This document shows, piece by piece, positions 1 to 8,934 of a stretch of DNA of 64,000 nucleotides. The stretch comes from Chitinophagaceae bacterium (GTDB taxonomy: Bacteria; Bacteroidota; Bacteroidia; Chitinophagales; Chitinophagaceae), in assembly GCA_004028765.1 (NCBI GenBank), contig SAIX01000066.1, forward strand, positions 62,001-126,000, in the 5' to 3' direction. Below the pieces are notes generated by a model that was not told the DNA's origin, ran no database searches, and saw only the letters and a program-made list of their open reading frames with translations. The stretch's first letter is position 1; every line of letters starts with the position of its first letter. The position numbers were made by a program, and so were the translations under genes.

Positions 1-2
1 GC

Positions 3-482
3 CTGGAGCAAAATCTTTCTTCCACCAAAACAGAGAAGAAACAGCTCGAGGACAAAGTGGATGTGGCTTCCACCCTGCACGCTTCTTCCATCGGCGTTGC
101 GGCCATTAAGGTAAGCGGTAACGGAAAAGAAAAAGAAACCACCACCGCAAAAAGAGCAAACCTGATCCGTGTGGGATTTATGCTGGATGAAAACCGCGTA
201 ACCCCTTCAGGCAACAAAGACCTTTTTGTAGTGGTTACCGGCCCTGATGGAAAAGTGATCGGCAGCGATGGCAGCACATTCAATACACGTGAAGAAGGCT
301 CAAAAGCATATACCAGCAAAGTATCCGTGAATTATGAGCAGGGAAAAGCACAGCCGGTTAGTTTTAACTGCGGGCAAAACGAAAAATACAAAGAGGGCGA
401 TTATAAGATCGAGATCTACAACAACGGTTTTAAGATCGGCCAGGGTGTGAAAACACTGAAGAAAGGCGGATTATTCAGTTAA
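3..482 (+). CDS. C-terminal part of an uncharacterised coiled-coil protein
   Basis: The frame is open from the first bases of the window, so the N-terminus lies upstream; 159 residues are visible. An internal GTG at 57 is not needed as a start, because the upstream residues (LEQNLSSTKTEKKQLEDKV) look like the end of a coiled coil and are clearly coding. A beta-rich domain of about 130 residues follows, with a DGKVIGSDG turn and a GDYKIEIYNNG segment near the end. I do not recognise the family and assign no function. It is followed by a strong intrinsic terminator, so it ends its transcription unit. Confidence 0.8.
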   Translation: MEQNLSSTKTEKKQLEDKVDVASTLHASSIGVAAIKVSGNGKEKETTTAKRANLIRVGFMLDENRVTPSGNKDLFVVVTGPDGKVIGSDGSTFNTREEGSKAYTSKVSVNYEQGKAQPVSFNCGQNEKYKEGDYKIEIYNNGFKIGQGVKTLKKGGLFS

Positions 483-500
483 GATTCTTCAATCAATGCA

Positions 501-528
501 AAGCGGTTACGGGTGTAACCGCTTTTTT
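501..528 (+). terminator. Intrinsic terminator
   Basis: AAGCGGTTAC at 501-510 pairs perfectly with GTAACCGCTT at 515-524 across a 4-base loop and runs into a T stretch. It lies 18 bases after the stop of the preceding gene. Confidence 0.9.
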
Positions 529-637
529 ATTTTACGGAACTGCATGAAAACATACGGCATACATTATTCAGTTACATTTACAACAGATACACGTTCATCA
601 TCCGCCAATCCGTAATCCAAAAATTCACTAATCGTTT

Positions 638-1816
638 ATGCTTCCCCAATGGTTCAACTGGAAGATTGTTCTCACCGTGATCGCTATCCTGCTGGTAAGC
701 GGAACCATTTTTTATTCGCAGTATGTTTCAGGGAAAATTGCAAGGGAAGAAAGAAAAAATGTTGAAGCATGGGTGGAAGCACAACGCACGATCCTGAATT
801 CATCCGACAGTGCCAGCATCAACCTTGCTACCAAAATCTCGACAGAAAACACGCAGATACCCATTATTGAAACCAATGAACGCGACAGTATCACAGGCAA
901 TTATATCAACCTTGATACGGCCGAGATCAGGGCTGATAAGCAATACCTGTCGCGCAAACTCGCTGAATTCCGTCGCTATAATAATAAGCCGATCATCCTC
1001 GTGCTGAAAGAAAATCCCTATACCGCTAATAAATATTATTATGGCGAAAGTGTGCTGCTGAAAGAAGTGCAACTCTACCCGATCGTTCAACTGGTTATCG
1101 TGGCACTGTTCATCACCATTGCGATCCTTTCTTTACAAACTTCTTACCGCAGCGCGCAAAACCAGTTATGGGCTTCGATGGCAAAAGAAACAGCGCACCA
1201 GTTGGGCACACCGGTTTCAAGTTTACAGGGATGGGTGGAGATCCTGAAAGAACAGGAATCAAATGCGGCCATTGTGCCCGAGATCGCGAAAGATGTGAAC
1301 CGCTTATTACTCGTGACCGATCGTTTTGGAAAGATCGGCAGTGAACCGGTTCTTGAATGGAAAAACCCGGCGGAACAGGTACACCACATGATGGATTACA
1401 TGAAAAAAAGAACAGGGGGTTCTGTTGATTTTTATTTTGATGACAGCCGTATCCGGGAGATAAAAATTTTATTATCGGCACCCCTGTTCGACTGGGTATT
1501 GGAGAACCTGATGAAAAATGCGCTGGATGCCATTGAAGGAAACGGAAAGATCACGATCACGGCTGATAAAAATGAAGCTTACCTGCTGATCGATGTTACG
1601 GATACCGGAAAAGGGATCCCGAAAAATCTGGTGAGTAAAGTGTTCAGACCTGGTTTTACAACCAAGAAGCGGGGATGGGGGCTCGGGCTTTCGCTCAGTA
1701 AACGGATTATCGAGCAGTATCACAAAGGAAAACTCTTTGTGAAATGGAGCGAGCCAGGTAAAGGAACCACGTTCCGGATCATTCTGCCTCTGCAGAAACA
1801 GCAGCCGGCGGGTTAA
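638..1816 (+). CDS. Membrane sensor histidine kinase
   Basis: A 392-residue inner-membrane sensor kinase. Two transmembrane segments (about residues 9-31 and 148-166) frame a sensor domain of about 115 residues that should lie in the periplasm. No HAMP domain is visible. The phosphoacceptor region is KETAHQLGTPVSSL with the histidine at 187, a variant H-box often seen in Bacteroidota kinases. The ATPase domain shows an N-box (NLMKNALDAIEG), DTGKGIP and a GWGLGLSLSK lid near residue 349. No response regulator is adjacent, so it is an orphan and its signal is unknown. Its 3' end overlaps the convergent small gene by 38 bases. Confidence 0.93.
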   Translation: MLPQWFNWKIVLTVIAILLVSGTIFYSQYVSGKIAREERKNVEAWVEAQRTILNSSDSASINLATKISTENTQIPIIETNERDSITGNYINLDTAEIRADKQYLSRKLAEFRRYNNKPIILVLKENPYTANKYYYGESVLLKEVQLYPIVQLVIVALFITIAILSLQTSYRSAQNQLWASMAKETAHQLGTPVSSLQGWVEILKEQESNAAIVPEIAKDVNRLLLVTDRFGKIGSEPVLEWKNPAEQVHHMMDYMKKRTGGSVDFYFDDSRIREIKILLSAPLFDWVLENLMKNALDAIEGNGKITITADKNEAYLLIDVTDTGKGIPKNLVSKVFRPGFTTKKRGWGLGLSLSKRIIEQYHKGKLFVKWSEPGKGTTFRIILPLQKQQPAG

Positions 1817-2081
1817 CTGTTAACCCGAAATAACTCATGGCTGCCTGCCATTGGTGCAAGGATTGAGGGGTTGCCGTTTCTACATACAAATTTGCTTCGC
1901 TGCAAAGGCTCAATAATTCAGATTCGGCATCTGCAATTTCAGCCGAATTTTCCGACTCATTGATACAGCGAAAACAACTGTACATGCGCGACAGTTTCTC
2001 ATCGGGCAGGTGATCAAAGGCATGCTGCTGTATCAGCTGGCCTGCCGCATTCACCAGTAATGCATACGATGTTGTTTTCAT
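1779..2081 (-). CDS. Small uncharacterised protein
   Basis: A 100-residue protein starting MKTTSYALLVNAAGQL. It has no signal peptide or membrane segment and carries three cysteines (two in a CFRC pair) and an acidic middle. I do not recognise a family. Its ATG follows an AT-rich spacer and its last 38 bases overlap the 3' end of the histidine kinase on the other strand. The lack of any competing frame over most of its length and a plausible start support a real gene, but the evidence is modest. Confidence 0.6.
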   Translation of the reverse strand: MKTTSYALLVNAAGQLIQQHAFDHLPDEKLSRMYSCFRCINESENSAEIADAESELLSLCSEANLYVETATPQSLHQWQAAMSYFGLTVNPPAAVSAEAE

Positions 2082-2200
2082 AAACGATTTTTTATGTCAG
2101 CAATTACGTATTAAGACAACAAAATCAATCGTTTCGTTTATTAGCGAATTGTTAACGGCTAAAACTGGTGGATAAGATGGGGAGAACCAGAGAAATAATG

Positions 2201-2243
2201 AATAATGGATTATGAATGTCGGTTTTCATCATAATCCATTATT
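2201..2243. repeat. Long palindrome, probable terminator of the head-GIN gene
   Basis: AATAATGGATTATGA (2201-2215) is the exact reverse complement of 2229-2243, giving a 15-bp stem with a 13-base loop about 20 bases beyond the stop of the head-GIN gene. The word AATAATG also occurs in tandem just outside the left arm. It resembles the other word-built palindromes in this window. Confidence 0.7.
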
Positions 2244-2263
2244 CTATCCTGCGTCAAGCTACT

Positions 2264-2926
2264 CTATGAGTTTTGACGCTTTACAGAACCACCGCTGTTC
2301 ACATTGATATCGCGGATAAGGCCTTCTCCTTTGAAACGGATGAAGCCACCGCTATTGGCTTTTGCAGAAATTTCTTTGTTCACAGATATCTGTACACCCG
2401 CACCGCTGCTGGCTTCGGCTTTGCATTGTTCAACAGCAAGCCCGTATCCATGAAACTGCGCGCCGCTGCTGCCATCCACATCCAGTGATTTAATAGAACC
2501 ATTGAGTGTGATGGAGGCGCCGCTGTTCAGCCGAACATTTAGTTTGGAAAGATTCAAGTCGGTGCCATTTACAGAAGCGCCGCTATTGGCCTTTATTTCA
2601 TCCAGGTCTTTATAAGATACATACACTTTCACATGCCAGTTTTTCCACTGGTTCCAGAATTTCCAGTCGGTATTACGGGATATTTTCAAAACACCCCCTT
2701 CCACCACGGTGCGTACCTGGTCTAGATATTCTTTGTTATTGGCACTTACCGCAAGTTCTTCTTTTTCGCCCTTACTGATGATCACTTCAATACCGGAAGA
2801 AGTATGTATGGCATGAAAGGAAGAAATATTTCTTTTCTCAGCATGATCATCATACACCGTTTTCTGGGCGGTAACCCCAGCAACACCGATCAGGATTGCG
2901 AATAAGGCAGTCAGTATCTTTTTCAT
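2264..2926 (-). CDS. Secreted head-GIN domain protein (DUF2807)
   Basis: A 220-residue exported protein. Residues 1-20 form a signal peptide (MKKILTALFAILIGVAGVTAQ). The rest is a DUF2807 / putative autotransporter adhesin head-GIN domain: a solenoid of short beta strands with recurring SSGA, NSGAS and NSGG turns (for example NSGASVNG, SSGAGVQ, NSGGSVKR at the end). Family members are periplasmic or surface proteins in Bacteroidota, and their biochemical role is not established. The gene lies 51 bases downstream of glgB on the same strand, so read-through from glgB is possible. A long palindrome follows it. Confidence 0.88.
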   Translation of the reverse strand: MKKILTALFAILIGVAGVTAQKTVYDDHAEKRNISSFHAIHTSSGIEVIISKGEKEELAVSANNKEYLDQVRTVVEGGVLKISRNTDWKFWNQWKNWHVKVYVSYKDLDEIKANSGASVNGTDLNLSKLNVRLNSGASITLNGSIKSLDVDGSSGAQFHGYGLAVEQCKAEASSGAGVQISVNKEISAKANSGGFIRFKGEGLIRDINVNSGGSVKRQNS

Positions 2927-2977
2927 ACAATGGTTTTTGGGTGTAACGCGCTTCGCCAGAAAATGTTACAGGCATTG

Positions 2978-4987
2978 TTAGCGCAACACAATGGCACCGA
3001 GAGCAGGAAGGTTCAGGTCGAGGCGGTAGCATTGGCTTGTTTTGTCAACCAGCTCGCTTCGGATCTCCGGGTTAAATGTATCGCCGGTTCCCCAGAATTC
3101 TTTACTGTCGCTGTTGAATACCTCGCTCCATTTTTCTTTTCCATGCACATACACCGGCCAGTTGTGCCGCACCACCGGGGTAACATTGAGGACCACGAGC
3201 AGATTATCTTTCTCTTTTTTCCCTTTGCGCATATACACCATTACGGATTCGCTGCGGTGATCCAGGTCGATCCATTCAAAACCACCCTGCTCAAACTGCT
3301 TTTCATACAAAGCCGGTTCTGAACGGTAGAGTTCATTTAATTTCTGTACACAATATTTCATACCGCCATGACTGCTAAACTGAAGCAGGTTCCATTGCAG
3401 TTCTGATTTATAGTTCCACTCATTGGTTGCGCCGAATTCATTGCCCATGAACAATAATTTCGCACCAGGATGTGTGAACATATAAGTGTATAATATGCGG
3501 AGGTTTGCAAATTTCTGCCATTCATCTCCGGGCATTTTGTACAACATCGGGCTTTTACCGTGCACCACTTCATCATGACTCAAAGGCAGCATAAAGTTTT
3601 CATCATAGAAATACATCATGCTGAAAGAAAATTTATCCTGGTGAAACTGCCGGAAAATGGGATCGAGTTTAAAATAGTCCAGTGTATCGTGCATCCAGCC
3701 CATCATCCATTTCATTCCAAAACCAAGTCCGCCTTCAAACGTAGGTTTACTGATCTTCGGCCAGTCGGTTGCTTCTTCTGCAATGGTTTGTATATCCGGA
3801 AAATCGCGGTACAATGTTTCATTAAGGTCTTTGACAAAAGCAATGGCTTCGAGGTTGCCGTTGCCTCCAAATTCATTCGGTTCCCATTGGCCTTCGTTGC
3901 GGCTGTAATCCAAACGCAGCATAGAACTTACGGCATCCACCCTTAATCCATCTGTATGAAACCGATCGCACCAGAAACGCGCACTGCTGATAAGAAAAGA
4001 TTTTACTTCTCCCCTTTTGTAATTGAAAATATATGAGTTCCAATCGGGGTGATATCCTTTGCGCATATCGGCATATTCATAGGTATGTGTGCCATCGAAC
4101 ATAAACAAGCCATGTGCATCGTAAGGAAAATGGGAAGGCACCCAGTCGAGTATCACACCGATCCCCGCCTGGTGAAAAGCATCCACCATTGCAGCATAAT
4201 CCTGCGGCGATCCAAAACGTGATGTAGGTGCAAAATAACCTGCACCCTGGTAACCCCAGCTGCCATCAAAAGGATGTTCCATCACGGGCATAAATTCCAC
4301 ATGCGTAAAACCCATTTCTTTTACATAAGGAACAAGCCGTTCTGTTATCTGCGCATAGGTGTTATAGGTTTCTTCATCGTGTTTATCGGGCCGCATCCAG
4401 CTTGCAAGGTGTACTTCATAAACAGACCAGGGAGAAGAAAGCGCATTGTATTTTTTCCTGTTCTGCATCCACTCCGCATCCTTCCATTCGTAATCGGTTT
4501 GCCAGGTGATGGAAGCTGTGTAAGGACGTTTCTCCCAAAAATGGGCATAAGGATCTCCCTTATCGAGTTTGATGCCGTTAAAACCGTGAATATGGTATTT
4601 GTATGCTTCGCCGCTTCCGATGCCCGGAATAAAACCTTCCCAGATACCCGAACTGTCGAGCCTCACTTTCAGCGGATGCGATTCTTTGTTCCATTGATTA
4701 AAATACCCGGTAACAGAAACAAATGTTGCATTGGGTGCCCAAACAGCAAAATAAGTTCCCCATTCTTCCAGTACCTGTAACTGCTTGTTACCAAAAAGAT
4801 CGTAGAGATGATAATGTGTGCCCTGCTGAAAGTTGCGGATGTCTTCATCTGTGAAGAGAGAATAATTCCATACTGCTTGCCGCTTATCCACGAAATGAAG
4901 CTCTTCATACTTTTTTTCAGCTGGTTTTCCAACCTTATTGTCACCTGACACTCTTTTTTCCGTTGACTTATCTGAGGCGGATGGCAT
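2978..4987 (-). CDS. glgB: 1,4-alpha-glucan branching enzyme
   Basis: A cytoplasmic GH13 enzyme of 669 residues that makes the alpha-1,6 branches of glycogen. An N-terminal CBM48-like module (around WGTYFAVWAPNATFVSVTG) precedes the (beta/alpha)8 barrel. Catalytic motifs are DGLRVDAVSSML (nucleophile Asp near residue 346), EEATDWP (acid/base Glu near 404) and LSHDEVVHGK (near 471). I start it at the ATG at 4987; the frame extends upstream only to a TTG and the extra residues look unconserved. It is divergent from the receptor at 5132 and separated from the other glg genes by about 7 kb. Confidence 0.96.
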   Translation of the reverse strand: MPSASDKSTEKRVSGDNKVGKPAEKKYEELHFVDKRQAVWNYSLFTDEDIRNFQQGTHYHLYDLFGNKQLQVLEEWGTYFAVWAPNATFVSVTGYFNQWNKESHPLKVRLDSSGIWEGFIPGIGSGEAYKYHIHGFNGIKLDKGDPYAHFWEKRPYTASITWQTDYEWKDAEWMQNRKKYNALSSPWSVYEVHLASWMRPDKHDEETYNTYAQITERLVPYVKEMGFTHVEFMPVMEHPFDGSWGYQGAGYFAPTSRFGSPQDYAAMVDAFHQAGIGVILDWVPSHFPYDAHGLFMFDGTHTYEYADMRKGYHPDWNSYIFNYKRGEVKSFLISSARFWCDRFHTDGLRVDAVSSMLRLDYSRNEGQWEPNEFGGNGNLEAIAFVKDLNETLYRDFPDIQTIAEEATDWPKISKPTFEGGLGFGMKWMMGWMHDTLDYFKLDPIFRQFHQDKFSFSMMYFYDENFMLPLSHDEVVHGKSPMLYKMPGDEWQKFANLRILYTYMFTHPGAKLLFMGNEFGATNEWNYKSELQWNLLQFSSHGGMKYCVQKLNELYRSEPALYEKQFEQGGFEWIDLDHRSESVMVYMRKGKKEKDNLLVVLNVTPVVRHNWPVYVHGKEKWSEVFNSDSKEFWGTGDTFNPEIRSELVDKTSQCYRLDLNLPALGAIVLR

Positions 4988-5055
4988 GGCGTTTTGTTTA
5001 GCTTCTGTAAGATATAAAACGTAACTGTCTGATCGCAAAATGGTTTAACATTAAT

Positions 5056-5079
5056 TTATAACTAAAAAAATAGTTATAA
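5056..5079. promoter_or_regulatory. Inverted repeat in the glgB/receptor divergent spacer
   Basis: TTATAACTA (5056-5064) and TAGTTATAA (5071-5079) are perfect inverted copies around six A residues. They lie between the divergent starts of glgB and the receptor gene. The symmetry and position suit an operator or a short hairpin, but nothing in the sequence names a regulator. Confidence 0.4.
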
Positions 5080-5131
5080 TAATTGGTTTATGGATTTTCA
5101 AGGGCCTTGCATCCTTTACGCTAATTACTGT

Positions 5132-7906
5132 ATGAGAACAATACCAAAACTACTGCTGCCGCCACTCTTCTTTTTTTCTGTATCGGCCATTGCACAAAAT
5201 GCTTCCCTCAAAGGAACGATCACTGATACATTGAACAAACAGAACCTGTACAATGCCGTGATTTCAGTATTACGCACAAAAGATTCAGTGCTGCTAAAGT
5301 TTTCCCGCTCCGATGCACAGGGGCATTTTGAAGTGAAAAATGTACCCGCCGGTAATTGCATTGTGATGGTAACTTACCCAGGTTATGCAGATTATGTTGA
5401 CAGGATCAGCATCGATGCGGGCAAAACGGTGGACCTTGGCCAGTTGCCTGTTATCACCCGGGCGAATCTTTTGCAGGAAGTGATTGTACGGCAGAGGGTG
5501 GGCGCCATCCGTGTAAAAGGTGATACCACTGAATTCAAAGCCGACAGTTTTCATGTAAGCGCCAATGCCGATGTGCAGGAACTGCTGCGCAAAATGCCGG
5601 GGATGCAGGTGAACAGCAAAGGTGAGATCAATTTCCAGGGAGAAAAAGTGGAAAAGGTACTGGTAGATGGTGAGGAATTTTTCAGTGATGATCCTGCAGT
5701 GGTTACCAAAAACCTGCGCGCCGATGCAGTGGATAAGATACAGGCATTTGATAAGAAAAGCGACCAGGCAACTTTTACCGGTATTGATGACGGGCAGAAA
5801 ATAAAAACGCTGAACATACAGCTCAAGGAAGATAAAAAGAAAGGGTATTTCGGGAAACTGGAAGCCGGCAGCGACTTTGATCATTACCGTTACGGGAAAG
5901 CGCTGGCCAACGCTTTTAAAGGCAAGCGTAAAATATCGGGGTATCTCACAACAGACAATACAAAATTCGAATCATTGAACTGGGATGAGAACCGGAATTA
6001 TGCAGGAGATGCGAATACCACCACACAGATCAATGATGATGGCGGTATCATGATCTTTTCGCAGGGTGATGAATTCAGTTGGGGAAGAGGTTTTCCGAAT
6101 TCCTTGACCGGCGGTTTACACTTCAGCAACAAATGGGACCGCGACAGGCATAACAGTAACAATACCTACCAGTACAACAACCTTGATGTAAACAGCACCA
6201 CCATCAGCAAAACACAGAATATTTTACCGGATACCAGTTTTATCAATACCACATCCCAATCGCAGGTGGCATCGCGTACCAGGCACAAGCTAACCAGCAT
6301 TTACGAATGGCAGATTGACTCGAGCAGTTCACTGAAGATAACAGCAAGACCTTCCACCATACAAAGCAGTGTGCTTACAAAATACCTTGGGCAGTCGATC
6401 AGCCAGGATGGTAAACTGATCAACCAGAGCGACCGTACCACCACTTCTACCGACAAGAACAACACAGTGAGTGGGAATATTTTCTGGCGGAAAAAATTCA
6501 AAAAACAGGGAAGAACCATTTCCTGGAACACTGACCTGAATTTTAATAACCGCGAAGAGAATGTGTTATTACAGGCTGCCAACAGCTTTTACGATGCATC
6601 AGGTACACTGGTAAAACTGGATAATGTTGACCAGATGAAAGTGAACAAACAAAATACGAGTTCGGTAAATTCACTACTTACCTATACGGAGCCGCTGTGG
6701 AAAAACACTTTCCTTGTATTGAATTACCGCCTGAACCTGAACCGGAATGATGCGGAAAGAAATACGCTGGCAAAAAATAACACGGGCAAGTACGAAAACT
6801 TTGTGGATACCCTCAGCAATCATTTCATCTTTAACACAACGGGCCACCAGGGCGGATTCAATATCCGCTACAATGTAAAGAAATTGAATTTTTCTGTAGG
6901 TACTGGCTATGGAACATCCGTGTACCACCTCTCGGATGTGCGGAAAAATACCGAACGCGAAGTGGTGTTCAATAATTTTGTTCCAACTGTCAGCTTTAAC
7001 TATACCCCCAAACAGCAACGACGCGTAACATTTAATTATACCGGCAGTACCCGCAACCCAACGCTGGCACAGATACAGCCGATACTCGATAATACCGATC
7101 CGTTGAACATTACGATCGGTAACCCGAACCTGAAACAATCGTTCAGCCATAATTTTAATTTCCGTGCTTCGGATTACAAAGTTCTGAAAAGCCGCAGCAT
7201 TTCTTTCAACACGAATTATTCTTTCACTGAGAATGCGATCACCAATGCGAGCACTGTGGACGCATTTGGCCGCAGGGTGAACCAGGCGATCAATGTTTCG
7301 GGGAATTACAATGCCAACAGCTATTTCAGTTTTGGTTTTGACCTTGTGCCTTCCCTGAATATCAATTTTAATGTGGGTCCCTCCTGGAGCAGGTATGTGA
7401 ACCGTATCAATAACCTCGACAACCGGACTGATAATAAGAATATGAACATTGGTATATATGCCGGTTACTGGGCCGACAAATGGATCAATTTCTGGATGAA
7501 TTTTAATGCCATGTATACCCAATCGGCATCTTCTATCAGGCCCGATGTGGTAACAAAATACTGGTCATACAACAGTTATTCCAATATCCAGTTAAAATTC
7601 AAAAAGGCAAAAACCTATGTTGACCTGAACCTGCAGGCAAATATCTACCAGAAAACAGCCGTATTTGCCAATCAGCAGGATGTATATATCCTGAGTCCAT
7701 CGGTACGCAAAGTGATCTCAAAAAATGATAACTGGGAAGTAAAGCTGATGGTGAACGACCTGTTGAACCAGAACCAGGGAATTAACCGAAACGCATCAAG
7801 CAATTTTATTTCCGAAACGGTAAACCAGACCATCCAGCGGTATTTTCTTTTCTCGCTTATCTATAATTTCAGTAAGAACGGTAAACCACAAACCAATGGT
7901 TTTTAA
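5132..7906 (+). CDS. TonB-dependent receptor-like outer membrane beta-barrel protein
   Basis: A 924-residue outer-membrane protein. Starting at the ATG at 5132 gives a signal peptide (MRTIPKLLLPPLFFFSVSAIAQ); an upstream in-frame ATG at 5090 would spoil it. Order: signal peptide, carboxypeptidase-regulatory-like beta sandwich (about 23-110), a plug-like domain (DVQELLRKMPGMQV, then GEKVEKVLVDGEEFF), then a long barrel rich in N, Y and F of the outer-membrane beta-barrel type (PF14905-like), ending in an aromatic-rich strand. The stop is one base from the start of the GLPGLI gene, a pairing seen repeatedly in Bacteroidota. The ligand is unknown. Confidence 0.92.
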   Translation: MRTIPKLLLPPLFFFSVSAIAQNASLKGTITDTLNKQNLYNAVISVLRTKDSVLLKFSRSDAQGHFEVKNVPAGNCIVMVTYPGYADYVDRISIDAGKTVDLGQLPVITRANLLQEVIVRQRVGAIRVKGDTTEFKADSFHVSANADVQELLRKMPGMQVNSKGEINFQGEKVEKVLVDGEEFFSDDPAVVTKNLRADAVDKIQAFDKKSDQATFTGIDDGQKIKTLNIQLKEDKKKGYFGKLEAGSDFDHYRYGKALANAFKGKRKISGYLTTDNTKFESLNWDENRNYAGDANTTTQINDDGGIMIFSQGDEFSWGRGFPNSLTGGLHFSNKWDRDRHNSNNTYQYNNLDVNSTTISKTQNILPDTSFINTTSQSQVASRTRHKLTSIYEWQIDSSSSLKITARPSTIQSSVLTKYLGQSISQDGKLINQSDRTTTSTDKNNTVSGNIFWRKKFKKQGRTISWNTDLNFNNREENVLLQAANSFYDASGTLVKLDNVDQMKVNKQNTSSVNSLLTYTEPLWKNTFLVLNYRLNLNRNDAERNTLAKNNTGKYENFVDTLSNHFIFNTTGHQGGFNIRYNVKKLNFSVGTGYGTSVYHLSDVRKNTEREVVFNNFVPTVSFNYTPKQQRRVTFNYTGSTRNPTLAQIQPILDNTDPLNITIGNPNLKQSFSHNFNFRASDYKVLKSRSISFNTNYSFTENAITNASTVDAFGRRVNQAINVSGNYNANSYFSFGFDLVPSLNINFNVGPSWSRYVNRINNLDNRTDNKNMNIGIYAGYWADKWINFWMNFNAMYTQSASSIRPDVVTKYWSYNSYSNIQLKFKKAKTYVDLNLQANIYQKTAVFANQQDVYILSPSVRKVISKNDNWEVKLMVNDLLNQNQGINRNASSNFISETVNQTIQRYFLFSLIYNFSKNGKPQTNGF

Positions 7907-7907
7907 T

Positions 7908-8651
7908 ATGAGAAAAATATTTGTATTCCTTTTTTGTGCAGCCATGTACCAGGCCGGTGCACAAACACAGTTCGTAACAAAAGGAAGGGTTGAATTTGAA
8001 AAAAAGATCAACCAGCACAAAGGCATTGAAGAAGAAGCAGAAAACAATATATGGATGCAAACCATGCTGAAAGCCTATCCAAAATTTGTGACAGACATTT
8101 ATGAGTTGCGCTTCGATGAAAAACATTCCCGCTATAAACTGGCTAAAGAAAACCCGGATAATAAATACATCATGTGGGGAACCAGGCCTACGGAAACCGA
8201 TGGGGTATTACAGGACATCGATAACAAAACCGTGAGTGTACAAAGGGAAGTGTTTGAAAATACGTATCTCATCAAAGACAGTTTACGCAACCTGGAATGG
8301 CGTATCACCGATGAAACCCGCACGATTGCCGGGTTCGAGTGCCGCAAAGCAGTTACAAAAATCTGCGACTCGGTATATGTTGTTGCATTTTATACCGATC
8401 AGATACCAGTAAGCACCGGGCCCGAAAGTTTTGGCGGCTTACCCGGGATGATACTCGGCCTTGCGGTTCCGAGATTATACACGACCTGGTTCGCAACAAA
8501 AGTGGAACTGGTTGATCCCACGCCTGCGCAACTGAACCCTGCACAAAAAGGCAAGAAAGTAAACTGGGATCAATTGTATGCAGAGTTGAAAAAGGGTTTT
8601 AAGGATTGGGGCAAAGAAGCTGCCAAACGCCTGTGGATCGTATCATTATAA
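7908..8651 (+). CDS. GLPGLI family protein
   Basis: A 247-residue exported protein with a signal peptide (MRKIFVFLFCAAMYQAGAQ) and the family hallmark GGLPGMILGL near residue 180. The ATG at 7908 follows the receptor stop by one base; an earlier in-frame start at 7896 would overlap it. GLPGLI proteins are periplasmic or surface-associated and of unknown activity; their usual genomic partner is an outer-membrane beta-barrel receptor like the one upstream, so the two probably work together. A strong terminator follows. Confidence 0.92.
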   Translation: MRKIFVFLFCAAMYQAGAQTQFVTKGRVEFEKKINQHKGIEEEAENNIWMQTMLKAYPKFVTDIYELRFDEKHSRYKLAKENPDNKYIMWGTRPTETDGVLQDIDNKTVSVQREVFENTYLIKDSLRNLEWRITDETRTIAGFECRKAVTKICDSVYVVAFYTDQIPVSTGPESFGGLPGMILGLAVPRLYTTWFATKVELVDPTPAQLNPAQKGKKVNWDQLYAELKKGFKDWGKEAAKRLWIVSL

Positions 8652-8654
8652 ATA

Positions 8655-8687
8655 AAAAGTGATACTACAAATTGTAGTATCACTTTT
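8655..8687. terminator. Bidirectional intrinsic terminator
   Basis: AAAAGTGATACTACAA (8655-8670) and its reverse complement (8672-8687) form a near-continuous hairpin with A-rich and T-rich flanks. It sits between the convergent GLPGLI and cold-shock genes and can serve both. Confidence 0.88.
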
Positions 8688-8726
8688 ACTTCGGTTTATA
8701 ACTGATCCCGATATCACGAAAAGATA

Positions 8727-8924
8727 TCAGGCCAGTTTTTTTACACGTACTGCCATTGGTCCTTTTTTCCCTTCTTCCACTTCAAAACTAACTTTGTCGT
8801 TCTCCCGAACTTTTTCGGCAAGCCCGGTGGCATGAACAAAATATTCCTTTGAGGGTTCATCATCTGATTTGATAAATCCGAAGCCTTTTGCTTCATTAAA
8901 AAACTTAACTGTTCCTGTTTGCAT
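8727..8924 (-). CDS. Cold-shock domain protein
   Basis: A 65-residue single OB-fold nucleic-acid-binding protein of the CspA family. RNP-1-like KGFGFI and RNP-2-like YFVHATGL motifs are visible and it ends in a basic AVRVKKLA tail. The ATG at 8924 gives the canonical MQTGTVKFFN start; an upstream GTG adds 22 unconserved residues. It begins 10 bases after the stop of the amylase gene on the same strand and may be co-transcribed with it. Family members chaperone RNA. Confidence 0.95.
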   Translation of the reverse strand: MQTGTVKFFNEAKGFGFIKSDDEPSKEYFVHATGLAEKVRENDKVSFEVEEGKKGPMAVRVKKLA

Positions 8925-8934
8925 GGTATGTATT

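Noticed and set aside
6674..7522. 282-residue open frame on the minus strand
   Set aside because: Antisense to the receptor barrel at 5132-7906; no start context and no recognisable domain.
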